Source of the DNA: Polaribacter gangjinensis
GTDB taxonomy: Bacteria > Bacteroidota > Bacteroidia > Flavobacteriales > Flavobacteriaceae
DNA length: 64,000 bases
Direction: 5' to 3'
Assembly (NCBI RefSeq): GCF_038024125.1
Contig: NZ_CP150662.1
Coordinates: 1,753,501 to 1,817,500, forward strand
Shown: positions 8,639 through 17,558 of the stretch, piece by piece
Numbering within the stretch: position 1 is the stretch's first letter
Layout: each line of letters begins with the position of its first letter
Made by a program: the position numbers and the translations under genes
Notes under the pieces: generated by a model
What the model was told of the DNA's origin: nothing
The model's input: the letters and a program-made list of their open reading frames with translations, nothing else
The model's database searches: none

Positions 8639-10198
8639 TTAGCTTTTCAACAACTTGTTTGCCAATTCTTTTCCTAATTCTACCCCAAATTGGTCATAAC
8701 TATAAATATTCCATAAAATTCCTTGAGTAAAAATTTTATGTTCATATAAAGCGACTAATTTGCCCAAAGACTTAGGAGTTAGTTTATCAAAAAGAATAGT
8801 ATTGCTTGGTCTATTTCCTTCAAAAACTTTAAAAGGTAATAAGGTTGCTATTTTATCTTCATTACCAGAAGATTTTAATTCTAAATGAACCTCTTCTGCA
8901 GTTTTACCAAATGATAAAGCATCCATTTGACCATAAAAATTAGCCATTAATTTTTTGTGATGATCTGTTAAACCATACAAAGATTCTTTATAACCAATAA
9001 AATCAGCAGGAATTAATTTGGTTCCTTGATGTACTAATTGCATAAATGCATGTTGCATATTGGTACCTGTACTTCCCCAAACTATTGTTCCTGTTTGATA
9101 CTCAATTTTATCTCCATTTCTATCTACACCTTTTCCATTACTTTCCATAATAGCTTGTTGCAAATATGCTGGTAATTTTGATAAATATTGAGAGTATGGC
9201 AATACTGCCTCTGTCTCAGCTTCATAAAAATTGTTATACCAAACACTTATTAAAGCTAAAATAACTGGAATATTTTGTTCAAAATCTTCATTTCTGAAAT
9301 GTAAATCCATTTCTTCTGCGCCATCTAAAAGTGCTTTGTAGTGATCAAACCCAACAGACAGACTAATAGATAAACCAACTGCTGACCATAATGAAAAACG
9401 ACCTCCAACCCAATCCCACATTGGGAATACATTTTCTTTTGAAATTCCGAAATTGTCTATAGCATCTAAATTGGTAGAAACCGCCACAAAATGCTTTGGA
9501 ATATCAAAAATAGTGGCAGATTTTAAAAACCAATTTTTGATGGTTTCTGCATTTGATAAGGTTTCTTGTGTAGTGAATGTTTTTGATACAATCACAAATA
9601 ACGTAGTTTCTGGATTTAATTTTTTGATGATTTCAGAAACGTGATCACCATCAACATTGGATACAAAATGTGTATTTAATTGATTCTTGTAAAATTTTAA
9701 AGATTCTACAATCATATCAGGACCTAAATCAGAACCTCCAATTCCAATGTTCACGATATCAGTAATTGATTTTCCTGTATATCCTTTCCATTTTCCTGAA
9801 ATCACTTTATTGCTAAAAGATTTGATTTTTCTTAAAGCAGTTTGTATTTGAGGTTTGATGTTTTTTCCATCAACCAAAATTGGCTCGTCTGAATTGCTAC
9901 GCAATGCTGTATGTAAAACCGCTCTATTTTCAGTAACGTTGATAACTTCACCTGAAAACTGACTTTCAATCGCTTCTTTTAAACCGACTTCTTTGGCTAA
10001 TTCTGTTAATAAATGAAGAGTCTCTTTATTGATTCTGTTTTTTGAATAATCAACCAATAAATCACCAAACTGAATCGAAAAATCTTGTTTTCTATTTGGA
10101 TCTTTATAGTAATCTTTAATCGTAGTTTTTTGAATATCTTGAAAATGTTCCGTTAGTTTTTGCCAGGCTACTGTTTTGGTTGGATTGATATTTTTCAT
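8639..10198 (-). CDS. pgi: Glucose-6-phosphate isomerase
   Basis: A 519-residue isomerase interconverting glucose 6-phosphate and fructose 6-phosphate in the cytoplasm. Visible signatures are [12 protein letters not shown] in the sugar-phosphate loop region, [14 protein letters not shown], the catalytic-Glu region [12 protein letters not shown], the catalytic-His region [10 protein letters not shown], and the C-terminal [10 protein letters not shown] with the active-site lysine. It is slightly shorter than the enterobacterial enzyme (about 549), mostly at the N-terminus, with no motif missing. The M23 lipoprotein gene ends 9 bp before its start, so the two are probably in one transcript. Confidence 0.97.
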   Translation of the reverse strand: MKNINPTKTVAWQKLTEHFQDIQKTTIKDYYKDPNRKQDFSIQFGDLLVDYSKNRINKETLHLLTELAKEVGLKEAIESQFSGEVINVTENRAVLHTALRSNSDEPILVDGKNIKPQIQTALRKIKSFSNKVISGKWKGYTGKSITDIVNIGIGGSDLGPDMIVESLKFYKNQLNTHFVSNVDGDHVSEIIKKLNPETTLFVIVSKTFTTQETLSNAETIKNWFLKSATIFDIPKHFVAVSTNLDAIDNFGISKENVFPMWDWVGGRFSLWSAVGLSISLSVGFDHYKALLDGAEEMDLHFRNEDFEQNIPVILALISVWYNNFYEAETEAVLPYSQYLSKLPAYLQQAIMESNGKGVDRNGDKIEYQTGTIVWGSTGTNMQHAFMQLVHQGTKLIPADFIGYKESLYGLTDHHKKLMANFYGQMDALSFGKTAEEVHLELKSSGNEDKIATLLPFKVFEGNRPSNTILFDKLTPKSLGKLVALYEHKIFTQGILWNIYSYDQFGVELGKELANKLLKS

Positions 10199-10207
10199 TG
10201 AAATTTA

Positions 10208-11473
10208 TTATTTTGTTGCAATTATGTCAGTTTGATTATTTGGTTTTGAAGCGGCTCTTTTTTTAGAATCTAATTGCTTTTTTAAAGGAGCAATAAACTC
10301 TAAAAATCTTGGTTTAATGCTTTGATCAATTGGTTGTGCTGTGGGTAATTTTTCTCGTAAAGGATCAACTTGTTTCCCGAATTTCCAAAAACGATAACAC
10401 ACATGTGGTCCTGAGGTATTTCCTGTCATTCCAACCCAACCAATTACATCACCTTGCCTTACATATTCGCCAACTTTTACTTTTCGTTTACTCATATGTA
10501 AATATTGCGTAGTATACGTGCTATTATGTTTTATTTTTACATAATTTCCATTACCACCTTTCATGGCAGATTCTATAACAGTACCACTTGCTGTTGCAAT
10601 TATTGGAGTATTATAATTTGCCGCAAAATCAGTTCCTTTGTGAGGTCTTGCAATATTTCCGTACAAAGCAATTCTTCTGTTTAAATTGTATCTTGATGAA
10701 ATTCGATATTGGAATTTTATTGGAGCTTTTAAAAACTGACTTCGCAACATATTTCCAAGTTCGTTGTAATATTCTGCTTTACCTTTAATTGAATCTGCTA
10801 AAAAACGAAACGCGTATAATTTTTTTCCATTGTGTTTAAAAACGGCAGATTTTATTTTTCCATATCCTGCGTGAATAGTATCATCAATAAATTTTTCCTC
10901 GTAAACAATTTTAAAAGAATCGCCTTTTTGTAATCTATAAAAATCTAATGTCCAGGCATAAATATCAGCTACTTCCCAAGTTAAATTTGGTTTCAACCCT
11001 AAACTATCCATAGTTACAGAAAGATTATAATTGATAACTCCAGTAACTTCTCTTTCAACAGTTTTAACTGGTTTTGTAAAACGAGTCGCTTTTACAATTG
11101 AGTCTTTAAAATCTAGAACTGTAGCGTTTATTTTATCGTGTTTATAGATAAAAACTTGCGCTTTTTGGGTAGAGTCTTTGCTTGTTAAAATAGTATATGG
11201 TTTGCCTGCTCTTACTTTTGTTACATCAAAAACTTCTTTTACAGAAGTAGCGATATCATTAATTTGTGGATATAAAACATGATGTCTATCCAAAATAACT
11301 CCGAAACTTTCTCCATTTTTAATGGTGTCTTGAATTACATTGTAATCGTCTAATTTATAGCCAAATCGAATTTCGGATTCTTTCTTTTTTTCAGGTTCAA
11401 CTTCTTGTTTTTCTTCCTTTTTACAAGACGAAAATGAAAGCATAAAAACAAGCAAATACAGTACTTTTTTCAA
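10208..11473 (-). CDS. M23 family peptidoglycan DD-metallopeptidase, lipoprotein, with HxC zinc motif
   Basis: A secreted cell-wall hydrolase. From a TTG at 11473 the protein opens with a lipoprotein signal peptide (MKKVLYLLVFMLSFSSC, lipidated Cys17). The open frame continues up to a TTG at 11503, but that codon lies inside a -7 box (TACTTTTG), so I chose 11473. The C-terminal LytM domain has zinc ligands His278 and Asp282 (HKGTDFA) and His326 (QYLHMS). The usual HxH is HVC (His357, Cys359). Cys at a zinc-ligand position could still bind zinc; I recall the same variant in other flavobacterial proteins. pgi follows after 9 bp. Confidence 0.82.
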   Translation of the reverse strand: MKKVLYLLVFMLSFSSCKKEEKQEVEPEKKKESEIRFGYKLDDYNVIQDTIKNGESFGVILDRHHVLYPQINDIATSVKEVFDVTKVRAGKPYTILTSKDSTQKAQVFIYKHDKINATVLDFKDSIVKATRFTKPVKTVEREVTGVINYNLSVTMDSLGLKPNLTWEVADIYAWTLDFYRLQKGDSFKIVYEEKFIDDTIHAGYGKIKSAVFKHNGKKLYAFRFLADSIKGKAEYYNELGNMLRSQFLKAPIKFQYRISSRYNLNRRIALYGNIARPHKGTDFAANYNTPIIATASGTVIESAMKGGNGNYVKIKHNSTYTTQYLHMSKRKVKVGEYVRQGDVIGWVGMTGNTSGPHVCYRFWKFGKQVDPLREKLPTAQPIDQSIKPRFLEFIAPLKKQLDSKKRAASKPNNQTDIIATK

Positions 11474-11500
11474 GAATTTGTTACTTTTTTGATAATTTTT

Positions 11501-11508
11501 CAAAAGTA
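11501..11508 (-). promoter_or_regulatory. Promoter -7 box (TACTTTTG) for the M23 lipoprotein gene
   Basis: An exact match to the Bacteroidota -7 consensus TAnnTTTG on the minus strand, 28 nt upstream of the TTG at 11473. No TTG box was found at the usual distance. Confidence 0.5.
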
Positions 11509-11577
11509 CAAATAAAATTGATTTATAAAAACCAATAGCAGTAAGATGTTATGACAGATTTGTTAAAGTTTTGAAAG

Positions 11578-12342
11578 TTATTTTGCAAAAGGATTTGCCA
11601 AACCTCTATAATCTTCTAATTCAGCAGTTAATGAACCAACTCGCAAATCAGCTTTTAGCTTTAATGGAATTTTATTAGTGTCATTTGATATCCAAATTGT
11701 TACACTTTCTTGTTCTTTAAACACTCTTCCTGAAAGTACATAGGGTCTAAAAACCAAGGTTTCTAATTTTCCAATATGCGTTCTAAGTGATTGTTTACCA
11801 AGGAATTTAAGTCTAAAAGGAAAGGTTTCTTCATCAAAAAACATGTCTAATTTAATTTCATCTCCAGGTTTTATTTTTGATATGTCTAAACTTCTTAAAT
11901 AATAAAAAGAAGAGAGCATATCTTGAACTTTGTTAAATGAAACTGAAGTGTCTCTTTGGAGTGTGAAATCCTGAACATATGCTTTTTTTACATCGTGATT
12001 AAACGTAGTAATTGTATGTTTTTTGTAACCTCCTTCGTAAATTTTTCTCTTAAAAACATAAGGTTTGATGTTTTCTTTATCAAAATACGATTCGTAATAA
12101 TCATCTACTTCAAAAAACCATTTGATCATTCCTGAGGTCCAACCTGTTCCTTTGGTATGAAATACTTTTTTGCCTTGGTATTCTTTTTCATCAACCTCTA
12201 AAACGGCAGTTCCTGCTCTTAAAAAACCGCTGTAACTCATTTTATAGCGAAGCCATTCTCCACTTTTAAAAGCGGGTTTTTGGTCTTGACCTTGAAGTGT
12301 CAAAATGGAGAGAAATACAACTATTGATAGGTACTTTTTCAT
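11578..12342 (-). CDS. DUF3108 domain-containing secreted protein
   Basis: A 254-residue protein with a signal peptide (MKKYLSIVVFLSILTLQGQ, about residues 1-19) and a DUF3108 body (starting KSGEWLRYKMSYSGFLRAG). The family is periplasmic or outer-membrane-associated and has no established biochemical role. The open frame extends 15 codons further upstream to 12387, but the exact -7 box TATGTTTG at 12351-12358 lies inside that extension, so 12342 is the likely start. It sits between the tryptophan dioxygenase gene and the M23 lipoprotein gene, with short gaps on both sides. Confidence 0.85.
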   Translation of the reverse strand: MKKYLSIVVFLSILTLQGQDQKPAFKSGEWLRYKMSYSGFLRAGTAVLEVDEKEYQGKKVFHTKGTGWTSGMIKWFFEVDDYYESYFDKENIKPYVFKRKIYEGGYKKHTITTFNHDVKKAYVQDFTLQRDTSVSFNKVQDMLSSFYYLRSLDISKIKPGDEIKLDMFFDEETFPFRLKFLGKQSLRTHIGKLETLVFRPYVLSGRVFKEQESVTIWISNDTNKIPLKLKADLRVGSLTAELEDYRGLANPFAK

Positions 12343-12350
12343 ATCGAATT

Positions 12351-12358
12351 CAAACATA
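12351..12358 (-). promoter_or_regulatory. Promoter -7 box (TATGTTTG) for the DUF3108 gene
   Basis: Exact TAnnTTTG on the minus strand, 9 nt before the ATG at 12342, implying a very short 5' untranslated region. It decides against the longer reading frame. Confidence 0.55.
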
Positions 12359-12445
12359 TAAAAAAGGATTGACAAATGTCGTTCCAAAAAAGAAAAAGTA
12401 CCAAATTGATCATTGATTCATCATTTTTTAACGTTTTATTTACCT

Positions 12446-13363
12446 TTAAAAAGTTCCCCAGTTTTTTAATTCCTCTTCACTCCATAAATAGGGATAAAAA
12501 ATTCTTCGTTGGTATTTTGGATGCATGTATTTTCGCCAACTGCTGCCTCCTGTAGCTTCTAAATCTTTGTCATTTCCACCCAAATATTTTGCTGCTGCGT
12601 TATAATGTGCCATCACCCATTTAACATTTACAGTGTAATCATAATGACGCATTGCTTTTATCAAACTTTCATTTTGCTGGACTTCTTTGGGCAATTGCTT
12701 GAACTTTTTTGACAAGTTAATGTCATTATAATCTTCCATAAAATCGATAAAATCTCCTAAATACTTTTCTTCAAAAAGATTTAATAAGGTTGATTTTTGT
12801 CCTGTTGTGTAATTTTTTCCAGCAGCTTGCCAATACAAGTGATTGTATGCATTTTTAAAAGAAGAGTTTCTGTCAATTGTTTCTCTATAACGTGCATCAA
12901 TCAAATTGATTAATTCTGTAGATGCAAATTCAATTTTACGATATTGCGCACTTTGAAAACCGCTTGCAGGTGTTAGTGTATTTCTAAATTTTAAATATTG
13001 TTCAGGCTCCATTCCATCCGCCATTACTGAAAAAGAACTGCATAACATATCAAAGTAACGACTGATTCTTTGCAAATGCATTGTGAATTTATCCGCAGAA
13101 ATTTCATCAGATTTTGCTACTTGATCAATTTCCCACAACACCATTTTAAACAACAATTCGTTAACTTGATGATACATGATAAATACCATTTCATCAGGTT
13201 GTGTGGTTCTTGGCGTTTGCAAACCTAGCAAAGCATCTGTTTGGATATAATCCCAATATGTAATTGGTGTACTCCACAATAAACCTTCTAACATGGCATC
13301 AACAGGAACTCCTAATTCGTTGTATTTTTCTTCAATAGCTTTTAAAATTTCGTCTTTATTCAT
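12446..13363 (-). CDS. kynA: Tryptophan 2,3-dioxygenase family protein
   Basis: A 305-residue haem dioxygenase that would open the indole ring of L-tryptophan to N-formylkynurenine, the first step of the kynurenine pathway. Family landmarks are the substrate-pocket His in MYHQVNELLFK (about residues 63-73), the proximal haem His in WVMAHYNAA (about residue 253) and the TGGS substrate loop (ATGGSSWRKY). The next kynurenine-pathway genes are not in the window. It lies downstream of HPPD and homogentisate dioxygenase on the same strand, so the region looks dedicated to aromatic amino acid breakdown. A terminator-like hairpin separates it from HPPD. Confidence 0.88.
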   Translation of the reverse strand: MNKDEILKAIEEKYNELGVPVDAMLEGLLWSTPITYWDYIQTDALLGLQTPRTTQPDEMVFIMYHQVNELLFKMVLWEIDQVAKSDEISADKFTMHLQRISRYFDMLCSSFSVMADGMEPEQYLKFRNTLTPASGFQSAQYRKIEFASTELINLIDARYRETIDRNSSFKNAYNHLYWQAAGKNYTTGQKSTLLNLFEEKYLGDFIDFMEDYNDINLSKKFKQLPKEVQQNESLIKAMRHYDYTVNVKWVMAHYNAAAKYLGGNDKDLEATGGSSWRKYMHPKYQRRIFYPYLWSEEELKNWGTF

Positions 13364-13450
13364 TTTTTGGGCTGATGATATCTCAGCAAAGATAGCAGAA
13401 AAGAGTGAAGTTAAATAAAGTTGATTGAAAGAGCTTACGTTATGAATTAG

Positions 13451-13489
13451 AAAAAAAATCCAACAAAATCATAAAGACTTTGCAGGATT
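13451..13489 (-). terminator. Probable terminator downstream of HPPD gene
   Basis: Imperfect inverted repeat 13457-13467 / 13479-13489 (9 of 11 positions pair) followed on the minus strand by an eight-base T run at 13451-13458. It lies about 40 bp past the HPPD stop codon. Confidence 0.6.
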
Positions 13490-13527
13490 AATATTATTAA
13501 AAGTTAAAAACTTTGAACTAAAAACTT

Positions 13528-14691
13528 CTAAAGTGTTCCTCTTTTGGCTTGTTCTCTTTCAATAGACTCGAATAATGCTTTGAAATTTCCTGCACCAAAG
13601 CCTTTTGCTCCCATTCTTTGGATGATTTCAAAAAATAAGGTTGGTCTGTCTTCAACTGGTTTTGTAAAAATTTGAAGCAAATAGCCTTCTTCGTCAGCAT
13701 CAATCATGATTCCGAGTGCTTTTAGTTTTTCAATATCTTCTTTCAATTCATGACTAAAAGTCTCCAATCTTCCTGGCACAGCTTTATAATATGCTTCAGG
13801 TGGTGTTGATAAAAATTCCACCCCATTAGCTCTTAATTGCGTGACTGTTTTGATGATGTCATCTGTTGCAACTGCAATATGCTGAACTCCTGCACCTTCA
13901 TAAAAGTCTAAATATTCTTCAATTTGCGAGCGTTTTTTACCTTCTGCTGGTTCATTGATTGGAAATTTGATACGACCATTTCCATTAGACATTACTTTAC
14001 TCATCAAAGCAGAATATTCCGTGTGAATTTGCTTGTCATCAAATGATAAAAAGTTTTCAAATCCCATTACCTTTTCATACCATTCTACCCAAACATTCAT
14101 TTGATTCCAACCTACATTCCCAACCATATGATCAATGAATTTTAACCCTGCTGTTGGTGGATTGTAATCAGATTCCCATTTTTGAAAACCTGGCAAAAAA
14201 GCACCTTTATAGTTTTTGCGTTCCACAAAAAGATGCACAGTCTCACCATAGGTATAAATTCCAGAACGAACTACTTCACCAAATTCGTCTTTTTCAACAG
14301 TTGGTTCCATGTAAGATTTTGCACCTCTTGAAGTGGTTTCTTCATACGCTTTTTTAGCATCTTCTACCCAAAGTGCTATGACTTTTACGCCATCGCCATG
14401 TTTTGTAATATGTTCATTGATAGGTGATTTACTGCTTAAAGGTGTTGTTAAAACTAGCTTGATTTTATCTTGTTTCAACACATAACTCACAGATTCTTTT
14501 GAACCTGTTTCTAAACCTTTGTAGGCATGAGATTGAAAACCAAAAGCAGTTTTGTAAAAATGAGCTGCTTGTTTGGCATTACCAACATAAAATTCTACAT
14601 AATCTGTACCTAATAATGGCAGGAAATCTTGCGCTCCTGAAAATATTTTTTCTAAACCGTAGTTGACTGATTGTATTTCCGATTTTTTCAT
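13528..14691 (-). CDS. hppD: 4-hydroxyphenylpyruvate dioxygenase
   Basis: A 387-residue Fe(II) enzyme converting 4-hydroxyphenylpyruvate to homogentisate in tyrosine breakdown. Two vicinal-oxygen-chelate halves are visible. The iron ligands are the His in FIDHMVGNV, the His in GVQHIAVATDD and the Glu in FFEIIQRMG; the C-terminal helix GFGAGNFKALFESIE is diagnostic of HPPD. The start at 14691 (MKKSEIQ) is preferred: the nine further upstream codons run into an intergenic inverted repeat. Homogentisate dioxygenase, the next enzyme, is encoded just upstream on the same strand. Confidence 0.96.
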   Translation of the reverse strand: MKKSEIQSVNYGLEKIFSGAQDFLPLLGTDYVEFYVGNAKQAAHFYKTAFGFQSHAYKGLETGSKESVSYVLKQDKIKLVLTTPLSSKSPINEHITKHGDGVKVIALWVEDAKKAYEETTSRGAKSYMEPTVEKDEFGEVVRSGIYTYGETVHLFVERKNYKGAFLPGFQKWESDYNPPTAGLKFIDHMVGNVGWNQMNVWVEWYEKVMGFENFLSFDDKQIHTEYSALMSKVMSNGNGRIKFPINEPAEGKKRSQIEEYLDFYEGAGVQHIAVATDDIIKTVTQLRANGVEFLSTPPEAYYKAVPGRLETFSHELKEDIEKLKALGIMIDADEEGYLLQIFTKPVEDRPTLFFEIIQRMGAKGFGAGNFKALFESIEREQAKRGTL

Positions 14692-14696
14692 TTTTA

Positions 14697-14752
14697 AAGC
14701 CCATCCTAGCCTTCCCAAAGAGAAGGAACTCCTAACTGGGTATTTGGAGTTT
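14697..14752. repeat. Intergenic inverted-repeat element (two hairpins)
   Basis: Two small hairpins stand side by side: CCTTC/GAAGG (14710-14714 with 14722-14726) and AACTCC/GGAGTT (14727-14732 with 14746-14751). The wording resembles short repeats found between genes in many flavobacterial genomes (recalled, not searched). It sits within a few bases of the HPPD start codon. Confidence 0.5.
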
Positions 14753-14771
14753 TAGTTTTTGTAAATTTAAA

Positions 14772-14819
14772 AGTTTGCAAATAAACACTTCATTTTTTAA
14801 TGAAAATTAACTTGCAAAC
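14772..14819. repeat. Nested palindrome (8-bp arms with inner hairpin)
   Basis: GTTTGCAA at 14773-14780 is perfectly inverted as TTGCAAAC at 14812-14819. Inside, TTCATT (14789-14794) pairs with AATGAA (14799-14804). It is contiguous with the structured element at 14825-14900 and may belong to the same unit. Confidence 0.45.
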
Positions 14820-14824
14820 AAACT

Positions 14825-14900
14825 TAGCCCTGATTGAAGCGGCATCCTTTTTTGCCATGAAAAGCAAAAAAGATATAGCGAAAAGCAGGAAATAGCTTCT
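14825..14900 (+). ncRNA. Putative structured intergenic RNA/repeat element
   Basis: A GC-richer island in AT-rich DNA. ATCCTTTTTTGC (about 14844-14855) pairs with GCAAAAAAGAT (about 14864-14874) around a short loop, with one bulged C. Flanking CCTG (near 14829) can pair with CAGG (near 14886). I recall near-identical segments (beginning TAGCCCTGAT and ending GCAGGAAATAGCT) in many flavobacterial intergenic regions. It may be a known RNA motif such as Flavo-1, but I cannot confirm that. As written it is antisense to the surrounding hmgA-hppD transcript. Confidence 0.45.
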
Positions 14901-14925
14901 AATAATTATTATTTAAACGAACTTT

Positions 14926-16080
14926 TTATAACCACGATTGATAATAGGTTTCATCAGCAATTTTCATAGCTTCATCAGTAACCATCAAAGGTTTGAATGT
15001 ATCTACCATTACTGCCAATTCTTCGGTTGATGTTTTTCCAATACTTCGTTCTGTGGCTCCTGGATGTGGACCATGTGGAATTCCTGCTGGATGCAAAGAA
15101 ATATGACCTGCTTCAATATCATTTCTGCTCATAAAATCGCCATCAACATAATACAAAACCTCATCAGAATCTATATTGCTATGATTATATGGTGCAGGAA
15201 TTGACTGTGGATGATAATCGTACAAACGAGGCACAAAACTACAAATTACAAAAGCCTTTGTTTCAAAAGTTTGATGTACTGGTGGTGGTTGATGAATTCT
15301 TCCTGTAATGGGCTCAAAATCGTGAATTGAAAATGCATACGGATAATTATAGCCATCATAACCAACCACATCAAAAGGATGAGAAGCATAAACCATTTCT
15401 ATAATTTCACCTTGTTTTTTTACCTTGATAATAAAATCTCCTAATTCGTTATTAGTTTCTAATTCATAAGGTCTTCTGATGTCGCGTTCGCAAAAAGGAG
15501 AATGCTCTAACAATTGACCAAACCAATTTCGATAACGTTTTGGCGTATAAACTGGATGATACGATTCCACAATAAAAAGTCGATTATTTTCATCATCAAA
15601 ATCGAGTTTGTAAATAATTCCACGTGGAATTACCAAATAATCTCCGTATTTAAAATCGATATTTCCTAAATGTGTTCTTAATTTTCCTGAACCTTTGTGG
15701 ATGAAAATTACTTCATCAGCATCTGTGTTTTTGTAAAAATATTCAGAAGTTGATTTTTTTGGAGCTGCTAAAATGATATTACAATCAGAATTGGTCAACA
15801 CCACTTTTCTGCTATCTAAATAATCATTTTCCGGAGCAATTTGAAATCCACGAAGTCTGTAAGATTGAATATTATTTGCTTTGGCAATTTTTGGCGCAAT
15901 TGAATATTGTTTGCGAATTTCTTTGACCATTGTTGGTCTTTGTTCGTGATAACTATTGGTTGACATTCCGTCAAAACCAATGGTACCAAACAATTGTTCG
16001 TAATATAAACTGCCGTCTTTTTTACGAAATTGCGTGTGTCTTTTGGGTGGAATTTTTCCTAATTGATGGTAAAAAGGCAT
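14926..16080 (-). CDS. hmgA: Homogentisate 1,2-dioxygenase
   Basis: A 384-residue Fe(II) enzyme opening the ring of homogentisate to maleylacetoacetate. The cupin active-site stretch HPAGIPHGPHPGATERSIG is intact with its His and Glu ligands, followed by STEELAVMVDTFKPL. It is shorter than mammalian HGD (about 445), like other Bacteroidota homologues. It lies directly upstream of HPPD on the same strand, giving two consecutive steps of tyrosine breakdown. Maleylacetoacetate isomerase and fumarylacetoacetase genes are not visible in the window. The 234 bp between it and HPPD hold three repeat or RNA-like elements. Confidence 0.94.
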   Translation of the reverse strand: MPFYHQLGKIPPKRHTQFRKKDGSLYYEQLFGTIGFDGMSTNSYHEQRPTMVKEIRKQYSIAPKIAKANNIQSYRLRGFQIAPENDYLDSRKVVLTNSDCNIILAAPKKSTSEYFYKNTDADEVIFIHKGSGKLRTHLGNIDFKYGDYLVIPRGIIYKLDFDDENNRLFIVESYHPVYTPKRYRNWFGQLLEHSPFCERDIRRPYELETNNELGDFIIKVKKQGEIIEMVYASHPFDVVGYDGYNYPYAFSIHDFEPITGRIHQPPPVHQTFETKAFVICSFVPRLYDYHPQSIPAPYNHSNIDSDEVLYYVDGDFMSRNDIEAGHISLHPAGIPHGPHPGATERSIGKTSTEELAVMVDTFKPLMVTDEAMKIADETYYQSWL

Positions 16081-16193
16081 TGTTTTATTTTTTATTCAAA
16101 AGATTAAAAAACTAATTATTTCAATCGATTTCGTAATTCATACAAAGGTATAAAAAGTAATCTATGTTTTCGCTTTTTTAAAAATGAAAATGC

Positions 16194-17249
16194 TTACTCA
16201 ATTGCTTTTACAACTTGTTTTGGAGCTTCTTTTCTTGTGCCATCAAAACCATCAACTCCACCAACTGTAGTGTATTTCATTACATACTTTCTGTCGGGAA
16301 AAATTCGTTGGTAAGCACTTTGACACATTAATGTAGCTTCGTGAAATCCGCATAAAATCAATTTTAATTTCCCAGGATAAGTATTCACATCGCCAATGGC
16401 ATAAATACCTGGAATATTAGTTTGATAATCCAACGCATTGTTCACTTTAATTGCATTTTTTTCGATTTCTAAACCCCAATTCGCAATCGGACCCAATTTT
16501 GGTGACAACCCAAAAAGCGGAATAAAATGATCTGTTTCTAATTGAAAAGGTGTTTCTCCATCTTTTGTAATCGTAACAGCTTCAACTTTTTCATTTCCTG
16601 TAATTCCAGTAACTTCAGCAGGAGTAATGAGTTTTATTTTTCCTACATTTTTTAATTCTTGTACTTTTTCAACAGAATCTAAAGCACCTCTAAATTCATT
16701 TCTTCTATGGATTAATGTAACTTCGGAAGCAACATTTGTTAAAAATATTGACCAATCTAAAGCAGAATCTCCACCTCCAGAAATAACCACTTTTTTATTG
16801 CGATACAATTCTGGGTCTCTAATGATGTATTCTACACCTTTGTCTTCAAAATCGGCAATGTTATCAATTAGTGGTTTTCTAGGTTCAAAACTCCCTAAAC
16901 CACCAGCAATAGCAACAACTTTTGCGTGATGTTTAGTGCCTTTATTGGTTGTTACAATAAAGGTTTCATCTGCTTGTTTTTCTATGGTTTCAGCACGTTC
17001 ACCCAAAGTAAACCCTGGTTTAAATTGCTTGATTTGCTCCATCAATTTATCAGTCAAATCACCTGCTAAAATTTCAGGATATGCAGGAATATCATAAATA
17101 GGTTTTTTGGGATAAATCTCAGAACATTGTCCTCCAGGTTGTGGCAATGCGTCAATTAAATGACAACGTAATTTGAGCAATCCTGCTTCAAAAACCGTGA
17201 ATAATCCTGTTGGGCCTGCACCTATTATTAAAATATCTGTTGTAATCAT
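16194..17249 (-). CDS. Ferredoxin--NADP(+) reductase, thioredoxin-reductase-like type
   Basis: A 351-residue FAD flavoprotein. It starts with the ADP-binding fold IIGAGPTGL (about 8-16), has a second nucleotide-binding motif VVISGGGDSALDW (about 150-162) and a C-terminal FAD motif GIYAIGDVNTYPGK. It lacks the CxxC redox pair of thioredoxin reductase, which is characteristic of the TrxR-like FNR group that moves electrons between NADPH and ferredoxin or flavodoxin. It follows the Nfu and Mrp genes on the same strand, so it may supply electrons to Fe-S proteins; that link is inferred from position. Confidence 0.88.
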   Translation of the reverse strand: MITTDILIIGAGPTGLFTVFEAGLLKLRCHLIDALPQPGGQCSEIYPKKPIYDIPAYPEILAGDLTDKLMEQIKQFKPGFTLGERAETIEKQADETFIVTTNKGTKHHAKVVAIAGGLGSFEPRKPLIDNIADFEDKGVEYIIRDPELYRNKKVVISGGGDSALDWSIFLTNVASEVTLIHRRNEFRGALDSVEKVQELKNVGKIKLITPAEVTGITGNEKVEAVTITKDGETPFQLETDHFIPLFGLSPKLGPIANWGLEIEKNAIKVNNALDYQTNIPGIYAIGDVNTYPGKLKLILCGFHEATLMCQSAYQRIFPDRKYVMKYTTVGGVDGFDGTRKEAPKQVVKAIE

Positions 17250-17319
17250 TTTTTAAAATTTGCTTTTAGTTTGTTGCTTTTGACTTTTAGCAAAAAACTA
17301 ATAACTACAAAGGGATAAG

Positions 17320-17556
17320 TTACACCACATTAATTACCTCTTTAATTTGAGGTACATACTTTTTAATTGTGGCTTCTACTCCATTTTTTAATGTCATTTG
17401 GTTTACTGAACAACCTGTACAAGCACCTTCTAATTGAACTTTTACAATAAAATCTTCAATAGATAGCAATTTGATGTTTCCTCCATCACTCATTAAAAAA
17501 GGACGGATTTCATCCAACGCTTTTTCAACATTTACAATTGTTTCTTCTGTTGTCAT
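17320..17556 (-). CDS. NifU-like (Nfu) C-terminal domain Fe-S carrier
   Basis: A 78-residue protein made only of the Nfu domain, with the cluster-binding CxxC at Cys46 and Cys49 (GACTGCSVNQMTLKNG). Such proteins carry [4Fe-4S] clusters to target enzymes. It starts 2 bp after the end of the Mrp ATPase gene, a spacing typical of translational coupling. Both proteins are Fe-S cluster carriers, which supports a shared assembly function. No A-type or scaffold domain is fused. Confidence 0.93.
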   Translation of the reverse strand: MTTEETIVNVEKALDEIRPFLMSDGGNIKLLSIEDFIVKVQLEGACTGCSVNQMTLKNGVEATIKKYVPQIKEVINVV

Positions 17557-17558
17557 AC

